DNA from: Psococerastis gibbosa | Lineage: Eukaryota; Arthropoda; Insecta; Psocodea; Psocidae | Length of the DNA: 64,000 nt | Assembly: GCA_963971405.1 (NCBI GenBank) | Contig: OZ020484.1 | Span: forward strand, 12,462,001 to 12,526,000 | Reading direction: 5' to 3' | Translations under genes and position numbers: made by a program | In this document: positions 23,301 through 31,597 of the stretch, piece after piece | Layout of the letters: each line of letters begins with the position of its first letter | Numbering within the stretch: the stretch's first letter is position 1 | The notes under the pieces: generated by a model | What the model was told of the DNA's origin: nothing | Seen by the model: only the letters and a program-made list of their open reading frames with translations | Databases searched by the model: none

Positions 23301-24182
23301 CCACTCGTAATAACTATTTTCGGTTGCAATTACAAACGCATCACTATTGACTTCATTTTTCATTGTACTTTGTTCATTATAATTTCCGCCGTAGTTACCT
23401 CTACGATATCCGCGTCCCTGATATCCGCGTCCTCGATGTCCTTGCCCGCGATACTCGTTACCCCGATTTGAAGCTTGTCCGCGACCCGTACCACGTCCGT
23501 GATGTTCGCGCCCGCTTTCACATTGATATGCGTAATGGCCCCGTTTGGAACAACGGTAGCAGATGGTGTCCTTTTTCTGACTTTTCTCAGGTTTTTTATG
23601 GGCAATGTAAGCTTCTGTCTTACTTTCAGCTCCTTTTATTATCCTTTCCTCATCTATTAGTCTAGCCGTTAGATTCTCAATGTTCTGTTTGGAATCTTCA
23701 GTTGATAGCCATGCTTGCCTGAAATTTACAAATGTTTCTGGCAATGTTCCAATTATTTTTGTTATAATTTGATTGTCACTTACTGATTCTCCTGCATTTT
23801 TCAATTTTCCTGCAATATTCATCGCTCTTGCAATGAAACCTGATATAGTCTCTTCACTTTCAAAGTGAAGTTTATGTAGTTCTTCGTATAACAGCATTTT
23901 ATTGACTTCTGAGGTACTACCATAAATTTTCTCGAACTTGTCAAGCATTTCTTTGCTTATTGTTTTGCAACCTTCAATAATCGTTAGCAACTTTTCATCA
24001 ACCGAAGAGGCAATTAAGTATTTGGCCTTTCCGTCGTTCTTAGAATATTCCTGATCGCTTTTACTTAGTTTTCCATTTGCTACACTTTCTAAGCCTTTTC
24101 CTTGCAAGAAACATTTTAGTACGAATTTCCATTTCTCATAATTATTCCCTGTTAATTTGACTGTAAAGCCGGAGTCGGCCAT
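20373..24182 (-). CDS. Copia gag-pol polyprotein
   Basis: Single 1269-codon ORF without frameshift or stop. In order: gag N-terminal segment (LTGNNYEKW) and UBN2-type gag to about residue 180; CCHC knuckle C208-X2-C211-X4-H216-X4-C221; an Arg/Gly-rich stretch at 225-268; aspartic protease TADSGAG with D297; GAG-pre-integrase LWHERLGH at 430; integrase D492, D555 and E591 (a D-35-E spacing); reverse transcriptase with QLDV (D881) and WVDD (D962, D963); RNase H with D1125/D1127, E1165/E1167 and D1199. The order protease-integrase-RT-RNase H is the Copia/Pseudoviridae order. The ATG at 24182 follows a short leader. The usual Y of YVDD is W here. It makes the gag particle proteins and all the enzymes of retrotransposition. 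Confidence 0.95.
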   Translation of the reverse strand: MADSGFTVKLTGNNYEKWKFVLKCFLQGKGLESVANGKLSKSDQEYSKNDGKAKYLIASSVDEKLLTIIEGCKTISKEMLDKFEKIYGSTSEVNKMLLYEELHKLHFESEETISGFIARAMNIAGKLKNAGESVSDNQIITKIIGTLPETFVNFRQAWLSTEDSKQNIENLTARLIDEERIIKGAESKTEAYIAHKKPEKSQKKDTICYRCSKRGHYAYQCESGREHHGRGTGRGQASNRGNEYRGQGHRGRGYQGRGYRRGNYGGNYNEQSTMKNEVNSDAFVIATENSYYEWTADSGAGRHMCYQRSFFKTFEKRKGNVTVGNSAKLNIEGEGDIEIRKLVNNKWENGILKNVLFVPGLKRNLVSEGEMTAKGLEIVKRGKTIEIMKNKKVIASGTRDDSNLYQLFFKTVINDVACANAEETKSSMKLWHERLGHINIEYLKRHMAQNNVKMEKEDFFCEPCVLAKQSKASFKKSERIKPKGPGQLIYTDICGPMTCESVGKAKYIILFKDGATAYRKVYFVSNKSCFIDCLKKFDMLLVNKFGRHLQVLHSDNGTEIRSQIVDRYLEEIGAERELTAPYTPEQNARCEREFRTIMEAARAMMLGKNIRKELWAEAVNNAVYILNRTPNSQVDMTPYEHWTGQKAKLDHIRTFGCDAYKMKQKHERDKLDAKSEKLIFVGCDEKTNNYRLYDEKCRKVVITRNVIFNEKGSEYSNDKESDENVNNYVFDPEIDENSEDNDIQELREEDELPKRGTRQRRQPAYLSNYETYCMLNEYDPVCYSEAIQDDDWRKAITKELSVHEKANTWENVNELPAGKKAIDTKWVFRTKEGGEKKARLVAKGFQEKCEENVYAPVARLVTVRMILSLAVQKSWPVIQLDVPSAFIAAELKNSVYIKKPDGVKGSGNQIYKLKKALYGLKEAPKCWNETFSIFLEKVGFVRSKADVCLYIRNGVYLLLWVDDIILTGEEEKFELIVKQLEQEFKVKNFGEIRNFLGLQVQRSGNEMKICQTILIDKVLKKFNMEDCKEISIPMEFNLQFAENEDILENVPYRQLIGSLMYLSVNSRPDITYAVSTLSKFLDKPTSTTWKAGKRILRYLKGTREMGIVFTKKEKEDEEEIVGFSDADWAGSSDRKSTSGGVVYFYGNAVSWVSRKQQCVALSTTEAEYVSAAVMCCELLFIIQAANDLDKNLKACLYTDNQGAMSIAVNAENSKRSKHIDIKYHFIKDLAKKEIVNFKYVCSEDNVADIFTKALAKPKFEKFCFMLNLG

Positions 24183-24267
24183 TTTGTGTTTTTTTTTTCC
24201 TTTGTGATTTACTCACCACTTTTCTCTTTAATTTTAGACGCTTTTCACAAGTGTCACATTCGTCGCA

Positions 24268-24281
24268 CTGGGCCCATAACC
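24268..24281 (-). other. Copia primer-binding site (initiator tRNA-Met anticodon arm)
   Basis: GGTTATGGGCCCAG on the minus strand, directly next to the 5' LTR. It is complementary to the anticodon-stem/loop part of eukaryotic initiator tRNA-Met, not to the tRNA 3' end. Drosophila copia is known to be primed by a half molecule of this tRNA cut in the anticodon loop, and the same mechanism is inferred here. Confidence 0.85.
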
Positions 24282-24467
24282 TTTTATGGGATCTTATCTT
24301 TATTATAAAAAACACCTTTACGTAATTGTACGTTCCATTTATTTATTAATAGAAAAAATAAAGTATTGGCTTCACTCCCGTCACATTAACATTAGAAAAC
24401 CCCAATGTTGGCAACCGTGTTACTTTTTACCAACACAATATACCGCCAAATATCTAATAATACAAAA
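24282..24467 (-). repeat. 5' LTR of the Copia element
   Basis: 186 bp; carries the promoter for the element. Ends directly against the primer-binding site. Outer flank is ACTTA, matching the other side. Confidence 0.93.
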
Positions 24468-24483
24468 ACTTATCCCATCATAA

Positions 24484-24625
24484 GGCCCCCATTCCACATA
24501 CGTACAACGTCAATGAAAATTATGAAATTGATGGTGGCAGCAGAATTTTTAGTATGTAAAAATGTCTGCTGCCACCATCAATTTCATAATTTTCATTGAC
24601 GTTGTACGTATGTGGAATACCCCCC
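24484..24625. mobile_element. Foldback MITE (CACATACGTACAACG family), identical to 35731
   Basis: 142 bp, TAA on both sides, GGCCCCCATTCCACATACG ... CGTATGTGGAATACCCCCC, hairpin tip GCAGCAGAATTTTTAGTATG. Abuts the next element; sits 11 bases beyond the Copia target duplication. Confidence 0.85.
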
Positions 24626-24628
24626 TAA

Positions 24629-24790
24629 GGGGGGTATTCCATATACGTACAACGTCAACGAAAAATTGAAAAATGACGTTTTAGCAGACATTAAAGACAT
24701 ACTGAAAATTCTGCTACCACGTCAATTTACGTCATTTTGACGTCATTTTTCAATTTTTCGTTGACGTTGTACATATGTGGAATGGGCACC
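24629..24790. mobile_element. Foldback MITE (ACGTACAACGTCAACG family)
   Basis: GGGGGGTATTCCATATACG ... CATATGTGGAATGGGCACC, 162 bp, tip TTTAGCAGACATTAAAGAC. Shares its left TAA with the right TAA of the 24484 element; TAA also on its right. Confidence 0.82.
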
Positions 24791-25159
24791 TAAATCTCAT
24801 CTGTTCGTCGATTTGTGGGCAAACTATTTGGTGGATTTTGATGAAATTTTGCACATAAATTCCAAAGAATCATATCTTGGGGCCGGATATATTTTGGGCT
24901 TACTAGCTTCAACTTTTACACTAAAAAAAGTAATTGAAAAAAAACTGTTAAATTATGTTTTCCCAGAGACGACTCCAACAATATTCTTTAAATTCACATA
25001 TACTGTATATATTGCATATGGTTCTAGGAAATAAAAAGAAAAAAAGAAAAAATAACTAAAAAATAATTTTTGTGGAGAACCCTTCTAGATGGACGTTTTT
25101 GTGTGCTGATGCCTTGGATGGAATGATAGCTGTATTGGGGGCGAGATTTCAAACTATTT

Positions 25160-25440
25160 TCTAACAATTAAGACAAAACTAATTAATACCTCGTTCCACA
25201 GCCGCAATGATTTGAAAGTGGTCAGATGAAAAATTCTCTAAAAGCTATCTGTTTCCAATAATGATTTACATAGAACTATTCCAAAAATCTGTTTAATGCC
25301 CTAAATCGGGGTTTTCTGAAGTAATAATATTTTAGGTGAGAAATTGTGAATTGCCTGTGAAAACTTTATGAATTTATAATCTGACCACTTTCATATCTTT
25401 GCGACTGTGAAACGAGACATTAATTTTGTCAAAAGTATAG
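25160..25440. mobile_element. Foldback related to 46158 element
   Basis: CCTCGTTCCACAG ... GAAAGTGGTCAGAT and its inverse ATCTGACCACTTTC ... CTGTGAAACGAG. A further half-like piece is at about 40915-40990. Confidence 0.55.
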
Positions 25441-25489
25441 GATCATTCCTTGATAACGACTGTATTTTTGAAATATGTCCCTTAAGAGT

Positions 25490-25881
25490 GCACGTCCCGT
25501 AGGAAATAGGCACCCTAAAATCCGTTGTTTTTACAGGCTTCTTATTTTTTATTTAATTAACTAATCAAGATATTAAAAGATTCGCTCATTTAAGTTGTAG
25601 AAGACTACTTCATGCATCATATAATAGGTTATTTTTAATTTTTGGTACCTACCATAGCTTTTTTCATAAAAATGATTGAGGGCTAAAATTTCACGTATAA
25701 TAGATATGCCTACGTTGAAGAAAAAAAACTACAAAACCAAAAATTAATAATAGGCCCTATTATATTATGTATAAAGTAGCCTTCTGCAACTTAAACGAAC
25801 CAATATTTTAATAACTTGTCTTGTTAATTAAATAAAAAATAAGAAGTATTCAATTTCGGGCTGCCAATTTCCTACGGGACG
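25490..25881. mobile_element. Foldback element (GTCCCGTAGGAAAT ends)
   Basis: GTCCCGTAGGAAATAGGCA / TGCCAATTTCCTACGGGAC with GCAC just outside both ends; AT-rich arms containing GAAGACTACTTCATGCA. Related, more decayed sequence at about 14395-14610. Confidence 0.65.
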
Positions 25882-28058
25882 CACTGAAGTATTGAAAGCT
25901 GAGGAATGCATGTAAAACGAAGGAAAAAAAAACACAGAGTTGAACAATGTACAAGTAGATCTGAATGGGTTAGCACCGTATATGGAAGGCCACACGTCCG
26001 CTGAAGCGCGGCGACAACAGTCATCTCATAATGGTGGCACCTGATTTGAACCGGGACGCGGACGGGTCGGGATCATTCAAACGTGTTCGGACTGCGGAGT
26101 AGCATCCGTGGGACAATTCTTCGTGTATAGGCACCTTCCTATCTTTTCCTTATGTAATGCACTAATACAGTGACCTTCTAGGAGCATGTATGTAAAACTA
26201 GGGTTACCAGATTTCAGAAAGCTCAATTCCTGACACCTGAACCAAAGCATCATTCTATATATAAGTACAAATTTCCTTCTGAAGTGTCACATTATATCTA
26301 GTGTAAATTGAAATTGTGCATTTCACTATTAAAAACTGCTACGCTTGAATTAAAATAAATAAAACAAGCAATTTCATATCATAATATAAGTTCCCGCCAA
26401 ATTTTGAATTAAATTTAAAGCGCGAAAAAGTATTTCATTGTAGTAAAAATCTTTATTTCACATTTTTAGGCGCCCATTCCATTGACCGGCTAGGGCTATT
26501 TCCAACAACGGTGACGTGGTAGCAGACATTCAAGACTTAGGTAGCGTTTCCACCGATCTCGCATTGCAGAATGCAAATGACATTGACGGAAATTAGAATT
26601 TTTCTTTTTATAGAAATCTATTAAAATGTTTGTACTTAACATATCCCATGACGCCATTTTTTAATATTAGTTTAATTGTTTGTGATTTTACTGTATGATC
26701 ATTGATCAATTTAAACTATGGCATAGAGGAAAATAAACATTTCCGTCAATTCTGCAATGCGAGGTCGATGGAAACGCCACCTAAGTCTTGAATGTCTGCT
26801 ACCACGTCACCGTTGTTGGAAATAGCCCTAGCCGGTCAATGGAATGGGCACCTTAACGTTATGATACCCATTTTTTTTCATTTGGATGTTTCTCGCAAAT
26901 TTCCTGACATTCACCCACCAATTCCTGACATTCCTGCCGGCAACCTGAATCCCTGACGTCTCGTAATCCTAATAAAACGAAACTGGTAAATGTGAGGCTG
27001 ACACTAGGCTTTAGAAATGCGTGTTATGTGTTTGCAAAATTTGAGCTATTTTCGCCAAAAAGTAAGGTGAAACTTTTTTTATGGCTAGGCTGACACTTGG
27101 CAATTTAATAACTATACAGGGTGATTCAGAGCAGTGTTATGCCACTTCGTTATTATGGGGAATATTGAGGTGCGTAAGAAAACGTACGGGTCAAACTTTT
27201 CTATGGTTCTACATATAGGTCTACATAGGTGTGCTCAAATTACCACTTATTGGGTGCATAGGCGCCAGGCGGTATCTCGAAATTTTTGTTGGTCATCAAA
27301 TGAAAGCTCTCTTTAACACCTTTCATCCTTTATTTATTTGACATATCAGCACTTGTATAGATAAATATAGATATTATACCAAACAAAACCCTCAACTATA
27401 CGCATAGAAATTAAATAAATAAATAATTACTTTTAAAGCTTGCCGACTAGGCGGATAAGATGGGCATCCGCAGCGTAACCAATGAAGCGGCGAAAAGTTG
27501 TTACAGAGATTAAGCATATGTATTTTCTCGCCATAGGCTAATTACAGTCATGATAAGAACGTACCGCCTCAGTTCTGTTATCAGCCCTGCCTGCAGGATT
27601 TTACATTTGTTCTTTTTTTTTTATGTTATTACCCAACCAACACAGTCACATTCTTTTGACCACCTTCTTGACATTTCCCCCTTGCGTATCACCGCCATCG
27701 GTATTACTTAGCTTATATGGTTTTGGCGCCATCTATTATAGGCCTATTTTATATATTTGGTATAGATCAGCTCACTAAATTACGAATTCTATAATAGGAA
27801 TTAAGGGAAAAGTACCTGTATATTTAAAAATTATTCGGGTATTACTATAACTCTATAGTTACTATAACAATTTTTATTAAACACTAATTCTTTGATTTGT
27901 TCATAACCATCCATATAAGCTGCTGTGCCCTGCAACAGTGCGCTCTACAACTTGGTTTGAAAAACTTGAAGGCCTCTGTTATTAATTTTGCTGACGAAAA
28001 TTACCCTACATTTCGAACTGTCCAATTAAGTTACTTACTTACTACTTACTCCCTGGCG
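25882..28058. other. Intergenic, nothing coding recognised
   Basis: Contains the nested foldback 26469-26852 and a CAGGGTGATTCA motif at 27117 that often marks mariner-type ends. If the coiled-coil gene has upstream exons here I could not see them. Confidence 0.4.
26469..26852. mobile_element. Nested foldback MITE, reference copy
   Basis: TTA target duplication on both sides. Outer foldback arms GGCGCCCATTCCATTGACC / GGTCAATGGAATGGGCACC run inward to GTAGCAGACATTCAAGACTTA. The inner foldback, whose own ends are GG(T/C)-GCGTTTCCACCGA, starts at that point, with a central TGATCATTGATCA palindrome and an AT-rich coding-less middle. TWA duplications suggest a non-autonomous PIF/Harbinger-type (Tourist-like) element. 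Confidence 0.85.
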
Positions 28059-28330
28059 CTACGGCCCATGAAGGGCCTTGGCCTGCTCTGCCACCTCGCA
28101 ATCCTGCGCTCTCCTTGGCCAGTCATCGACGCTAAGGATCCACCTCGACGTCGTCCAGGTCATCCCTGGTCGTCCCACTCGTCTTCTCCCTTGTGGCACC
28201 TTTACTTGTGTAAGGCTGCCCTTGTAACCCTATTGTCTGGCATTCGTTCCACGTGCCCTAGCCCCCTGATGCGGGCTCCCTTGATTTCGGCTACTATCTT
28301 TGTTCTCGGTATATCGCGTAGAGCTCGTCA
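28059..28330 (-). pseudogene. Non-LTR retrotransposon ORF2 C-terminal relic
   Basis: Minus-strand frames read IRGLGHVERMPDN, then, in another frame to the stop at 28059-28061, GRPGMTWTTSRW and DDWPRRAQDCEVAEQAKALHGP. GHVERMPD and WRRxAQDR....V.QAKALHG are typical last segments of RTE/R4-like LINE proteins. Frameshifted and 5'-truncated. It ends close to the acceptor of the coiled-coil gene exon at 28395. Confidence 0.7.
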
Positions 28331-28394
28331 TTACTACGGATACGCCACTCTGTCCAATTACGGCAGTAGTAATTAATAAGTTATCTGCTTTCAG

Positions 28395-28536
28395 GGAGCC
28401 GGGTGAGTCTGGAGGAGTAGAGGAGGAAAACGTCACAAGTCTCGACGAAGCACGAATTTATATTAGAGAGCTTAAGGAAAAGTGCAGAAGTCAGTCGCAG
28501 CAAATTCTAGCTTGGAGAAGAAAATGGCGGACTCAG
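28395..28536 (+). CDS. Coiled-coil protein, internal exon (penultimate exon)
   Basis: Internal exon of a gene I do not recognise by name. It follows an acceptor (TGCTTTCAG) and ends at a good donor (CAG|GTTAGTAAG). It starts with the last base of a split codon and ends on a codon boundary, matching the phase-0 start of the exon at 30854. The 47 whole codons begin EPGESGG and continue into a charged helix (LDEARIYIRELKEKC, then QQILAWRRKWRTQ) that looks like the start of a coiled coil. Earlier exons must exist upstream, but I could not identify them; the preceding 300 bases are a LINE relic on the other strand. The open frame runs past the donor, but the splice signals, the charge pattern and the fit with the next exon favour a real exon. 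Confidence 0.7.
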
Positions 28537-29460
28537 GTTAGTAAGAACATCATAAAACAGGAAAAAAACGGAAAAGAATGGAGAAAATCTCAAGAAGGGA
28601 CGTTAGTGGAAAAGGATTGTTGTAATAACAGAAGGCAATTGACGGGCGAAGCGCGGGATGAGGGAGGGGGGGGGGGTGGAGGGGATAGCTTATACCTGCA
28701 ACCCCCGCCCCGCCCACATGAGCAATTTTCAAGGGATGCAATACCCAGGACATACTGTATTGCATTCCGTTTTCACTACGTGGGTTGCCTTCGATAAATT
28801 CTCCATTTTTATTGCATATTCTATCTGAAAAGATTACCAAGGAATATTAGTAATGACAGCAGACAACTGAACGAACTCCGTATACAATAGGCATAGAAGA
28901 TTTTGAGCTGAAAATACTCTTAATTTATATGTGAACGTAATTTCGCTGTGATGGCATGTTTATATTTTGTATGTAGCCTATTTTATTTTTCTTATGCAAA
29001 GTCAATAAATGTGCGTACATTTAAAGCTGTAAACTTATTAATTTTAATTAGTCTACTGCCAGGCAAAATTTTTGGTTTCCATTAGAGGGCTGCCGTTTGC
29101 GTCATCATGGCATTTTTATATCTACCGTCATATGACTTTTCTAAATATCCTAGCGACCTAGCCTAACCTAACTAAAAATGGCCGTTCATAAACACTACAA
29201 TTTTATTATAGGAGCCCCCCCATAACCTATATACATGCATCTATGGCCTACTGTATCAGGTTAATTTCATAGAAAAGGCAAGAAAATTGGAAAGTTATGG
29301 ATTTTGTAAGGTACTGCACGTAGCTTACGGTACCCAAATCGTTTTAAATGTGAAATCGAATCAATAGAGTTGTTGCGCAGAGAAATCCAACAGCTTGGAT
29401 GCTATGCATGCAGTCAAAGTAAATGTCGTTGCAATGACTCGGACAAACATTGGGTGCTGG

Positions 29461-30213
29461 CAGCAGTGGCGGGTCCAGAGGGGGGCCAATAGCGTACACT
29501 ATACATAAAATAGGACATTCTAAACAAAAACCTTAGTATGGTGACATTAATATATCTTCCATGTTTAAATAAATTATAAATTTTACTGCTGTAAAAATCG
29601 TAAAACCCCATTTTTTTGAACTTATATATTTCCAAAATTTTCTCCCGGGGGAGATCCCCGGGCCCCCTGTTTCCAACACTATGAATAAGCATATTTAAGC
29701 ATTCCTTTGTAAGCTTTAAAAAATCTATACTTTACTGCTGTTAAAATGCGTAAACCCCCACTATTTTGCACTTATATTTTCAAATTTTTCCCCCGGGGGA
29801 GACCCCCGCCCGGTCCCCCCATTGGTATAGTCAACGCGAAATGAGAAAAGTATGGACATGGAATGTTTTGATCCTGTGTAACACTGTAAAAACATTCCTT
29901 GCACCATTTTGTGTTACCTTGTTGCGTTGGATGCAAGGCATAACAAAAATTGTGCAAAGAATATTTTTACAGTGTTGCACAGGATCAAAACATTCCATCT
30001 CCATACTTTTCTAATTTTGCGTGGACTATACCTATCGGCTATCTGCATCAGGCGCATGGGCTTTTCAAGTAATGCACTGTAACTTAATGTGCCTCGTTTC
30101 TCTAACAAACGCATCAATGGCACAATCGCTAAAAATTAATTTGGCTTGGTAGTCTACACTCGCACCTTTCCCGGAATGGCCCCCACCGAAACTCTGTCGT
30201 GGACCCGCCCTTG
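29461..30213. mobile_element. hAT-type element with internal insertions
   Basis: CAGCAGTGGCGGGTCC at left, GGACCCGCCCTTG at right, duplication GGTGCTGG (29453-29460, 30214-30221). Inside are two diverged tandem units of about 130 bp ending CCCGGGGGAGA(T/C)CCC and the foldback at 29828. Lies in the intron of the coiled-coil gene. Confidence 0.7.
29828..30028. mobile_element. Foldback element, TA-flanked (TAGTCCACGC family)
   Basis: TAGTCAACGCGAAATGAG ... CTAATTTTGCGTGGACTA with about 85-bp arms carrying GTTTTGATCCTG; flanking TA suggests a Tc1/mariner-type non-autonomous element. Confidence 0.65.
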
Positions 30214-30853
30214 GGTGCTGGTAATAATTTGCTTATGTAACTTTCAGACAAACAATATTGTCTGTAAGCATGTGACGTTGCTAGGAAACGTAGACGGTGT
30301 CAGAGAATATAAAATGAATTCCGTCGCAAGCGCGAGATGCCCAGTTTGATAAATATGGAATAATGGTTGTTTCGGAAATAGGCTAAATAATTTTAAAATA
30401 CAATCGCCGGAGGGAGAACATAAGGAAGTTTTAAGACTTAAAAATCAAATATCCCATGAAATATCAATCGAAGAGCAATCAAAAATAACGGGACAAACAT
30501 CAGAAAGAATTTTTCTGATCATTTTGATGCATGATATGTGCCTCTTTCTAACACAGATTGGCCACGATTGTTAAATTGGATTTGTGCAAAAACATTAACT
30601 ATTGGCGTGGTAGTCCCGGGGTAAGAGTTCAAGGACTGTGGCCAATGGTTTTATGTAATACATTGAAGTGTAGAGAAGAATTTCTGCAAATTTGCACGGC
30701 TCTACGGATCGACTTTGTACAAAAAACGCGTAGGTACCGTAGTGGGGGTACTTCGACTTGCTCAAGAAAATTTGAATTCTGTGTTTTGTACCTACCCTGC
30801 GATCTATACACAATTGCAATTCCATCGAATAACTGATGTTTCCTATTTTACAG

Positions 30854-31597
30854 TGTGATGAGGTGGCCAGAACTGAAGCTGCCCGCGCCGAACAGTTGAA
30901 AATTCTATCTTCCCAACTCCTACTCTTCGAAGCGAGGCTTCTACGTAAGCAAAAGGACATCGACTCCCTGTTGGGCCAAAGAGATATTGTAATTGCGAGG
31001 CAACAGCAAGCGATTCAACTTCTACAAAGCCGCCTGACCGAGGCCGGAGTGGAATATCCCCTGACTGACATAGACTCTCCATTGGATTCCCTCAATGACA
31101 GTGATAGTGCAGTGGTTTTGGAAGACGAGACATTAGCTACAAGGTCAGGTATCGCTCGAAGTATTTCCGACGCTCTCGAGCCATGTGGCAAATATGGATC
31201 AAGGCGTTCTAATGGCTTACTACGACGCCCAGAAGTCCTGGAAACTGTCTACAGCGTGGAGGAGGACGGGGATCCGTCAGAGTCAGCCCCCGCTGCGTCG
31301 TCTACGCCTGTACCTGCACCTCCACCATTGAGTGCGAAACGTGCGTCATGGACCTCCTCGCGTACACCTGCGCTTTACGGTAGTATGGAAAGACTAGACG
31401 AGCCCCCTCCCCATCTGACTACCTATAATCGAGTCATGAGTAACCATAGATCCGTCACGAAGCCTAAAGATGTTAAATACAAACGAATAAATAAGGCCAA
31501 ATCCAAGTCTTTAGAAGAGCTAAGAGGACGATTAAAAAATTGGGTGGATAAAGGCCATAGAGGAGGGATCCTTGCATTTGAACATTCCGAGGCGTAG
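30854..31597 (+). CDS. Coiled-coil protein, terminal exon
   Basis: Last coding exon of the same gene, entered through TTTTACAG and ending at TAG; 247 codons plus the stop. Residues 1-70 of the exon are a strong heptad-rich coiled coil (for example QLLLFEARLLRKQKDID and IARQQQAIQLLQSRL). An acidic Ser/Asp segment follows, then a proline-rich stretch (PVPAPPPL), and then a basic C-terminus (KYKRINKAKSKSLEELRGRLKNW in two parts). There is no catalytic motif, signal peptide or membrane segment, so a cytoplasmic scaffold or cytoskeletal adaptor is the most that can be inferred. Codon use is more GC-rich than the surroundings, as expected for a constrained exon. An AATAAA lies about 420 bases after the stop. 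I know no family name for it. Confidence 0.8.
   Translation, partial: CDEVARTEAARAEQLKILSSQLLLFEARLLRKQKDIDSLLGQRDIVIARQQQAIQLLQSRLTEAGVEYPLTDIDSPLDSLNDSDSAVVLEDETLATRSGIARSISDALEPCGKYGSRRSNGLLRRPEVLETVYSVEEDGDPSESAPAASSTPVPAPPPLSAKRASWTSSRTPALYGSMERLDEPPPHLTTYNRVMSNHRSVTKPKDVKYKRINKAKSKSLEELRGRLKNWVDKGHRGGILAFEHSEA

Larger units (their letters stand above)
20131..24467 (-). mobile_element. Intact Copia-type LTR retrotransposon
   Basis: Complete 4337-bp element on the minus strand, flanked by the 5-bp target duplication ACTTA (20126-20130 and 24468-24472). The LTRs are 186 bp each and differ at one base (20201 versus 24352), so the insertion is recent. Reading in element direction: 5' LTR 24467-24282, primer-binding site 24281-24268, leader of about 85 bases, one gag-pol ORF, a purine tract (GAGAGGGGG) at 20329-20317, 3' LTR 20316-20131. 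Exact abutment of the primer site and the purine tract to the LTR edges, plus the target duplication, fixes the borders. With an undamaged ORF and near-identical LTRs it may still be able to transpose. Confidence 0.95.

Noticed and set aside
27897-28376. 159-codon plus-strand ORF
   Set aside because: Its second half is antisense to a clear LINE ORF2 relic, and the first half has no motif.
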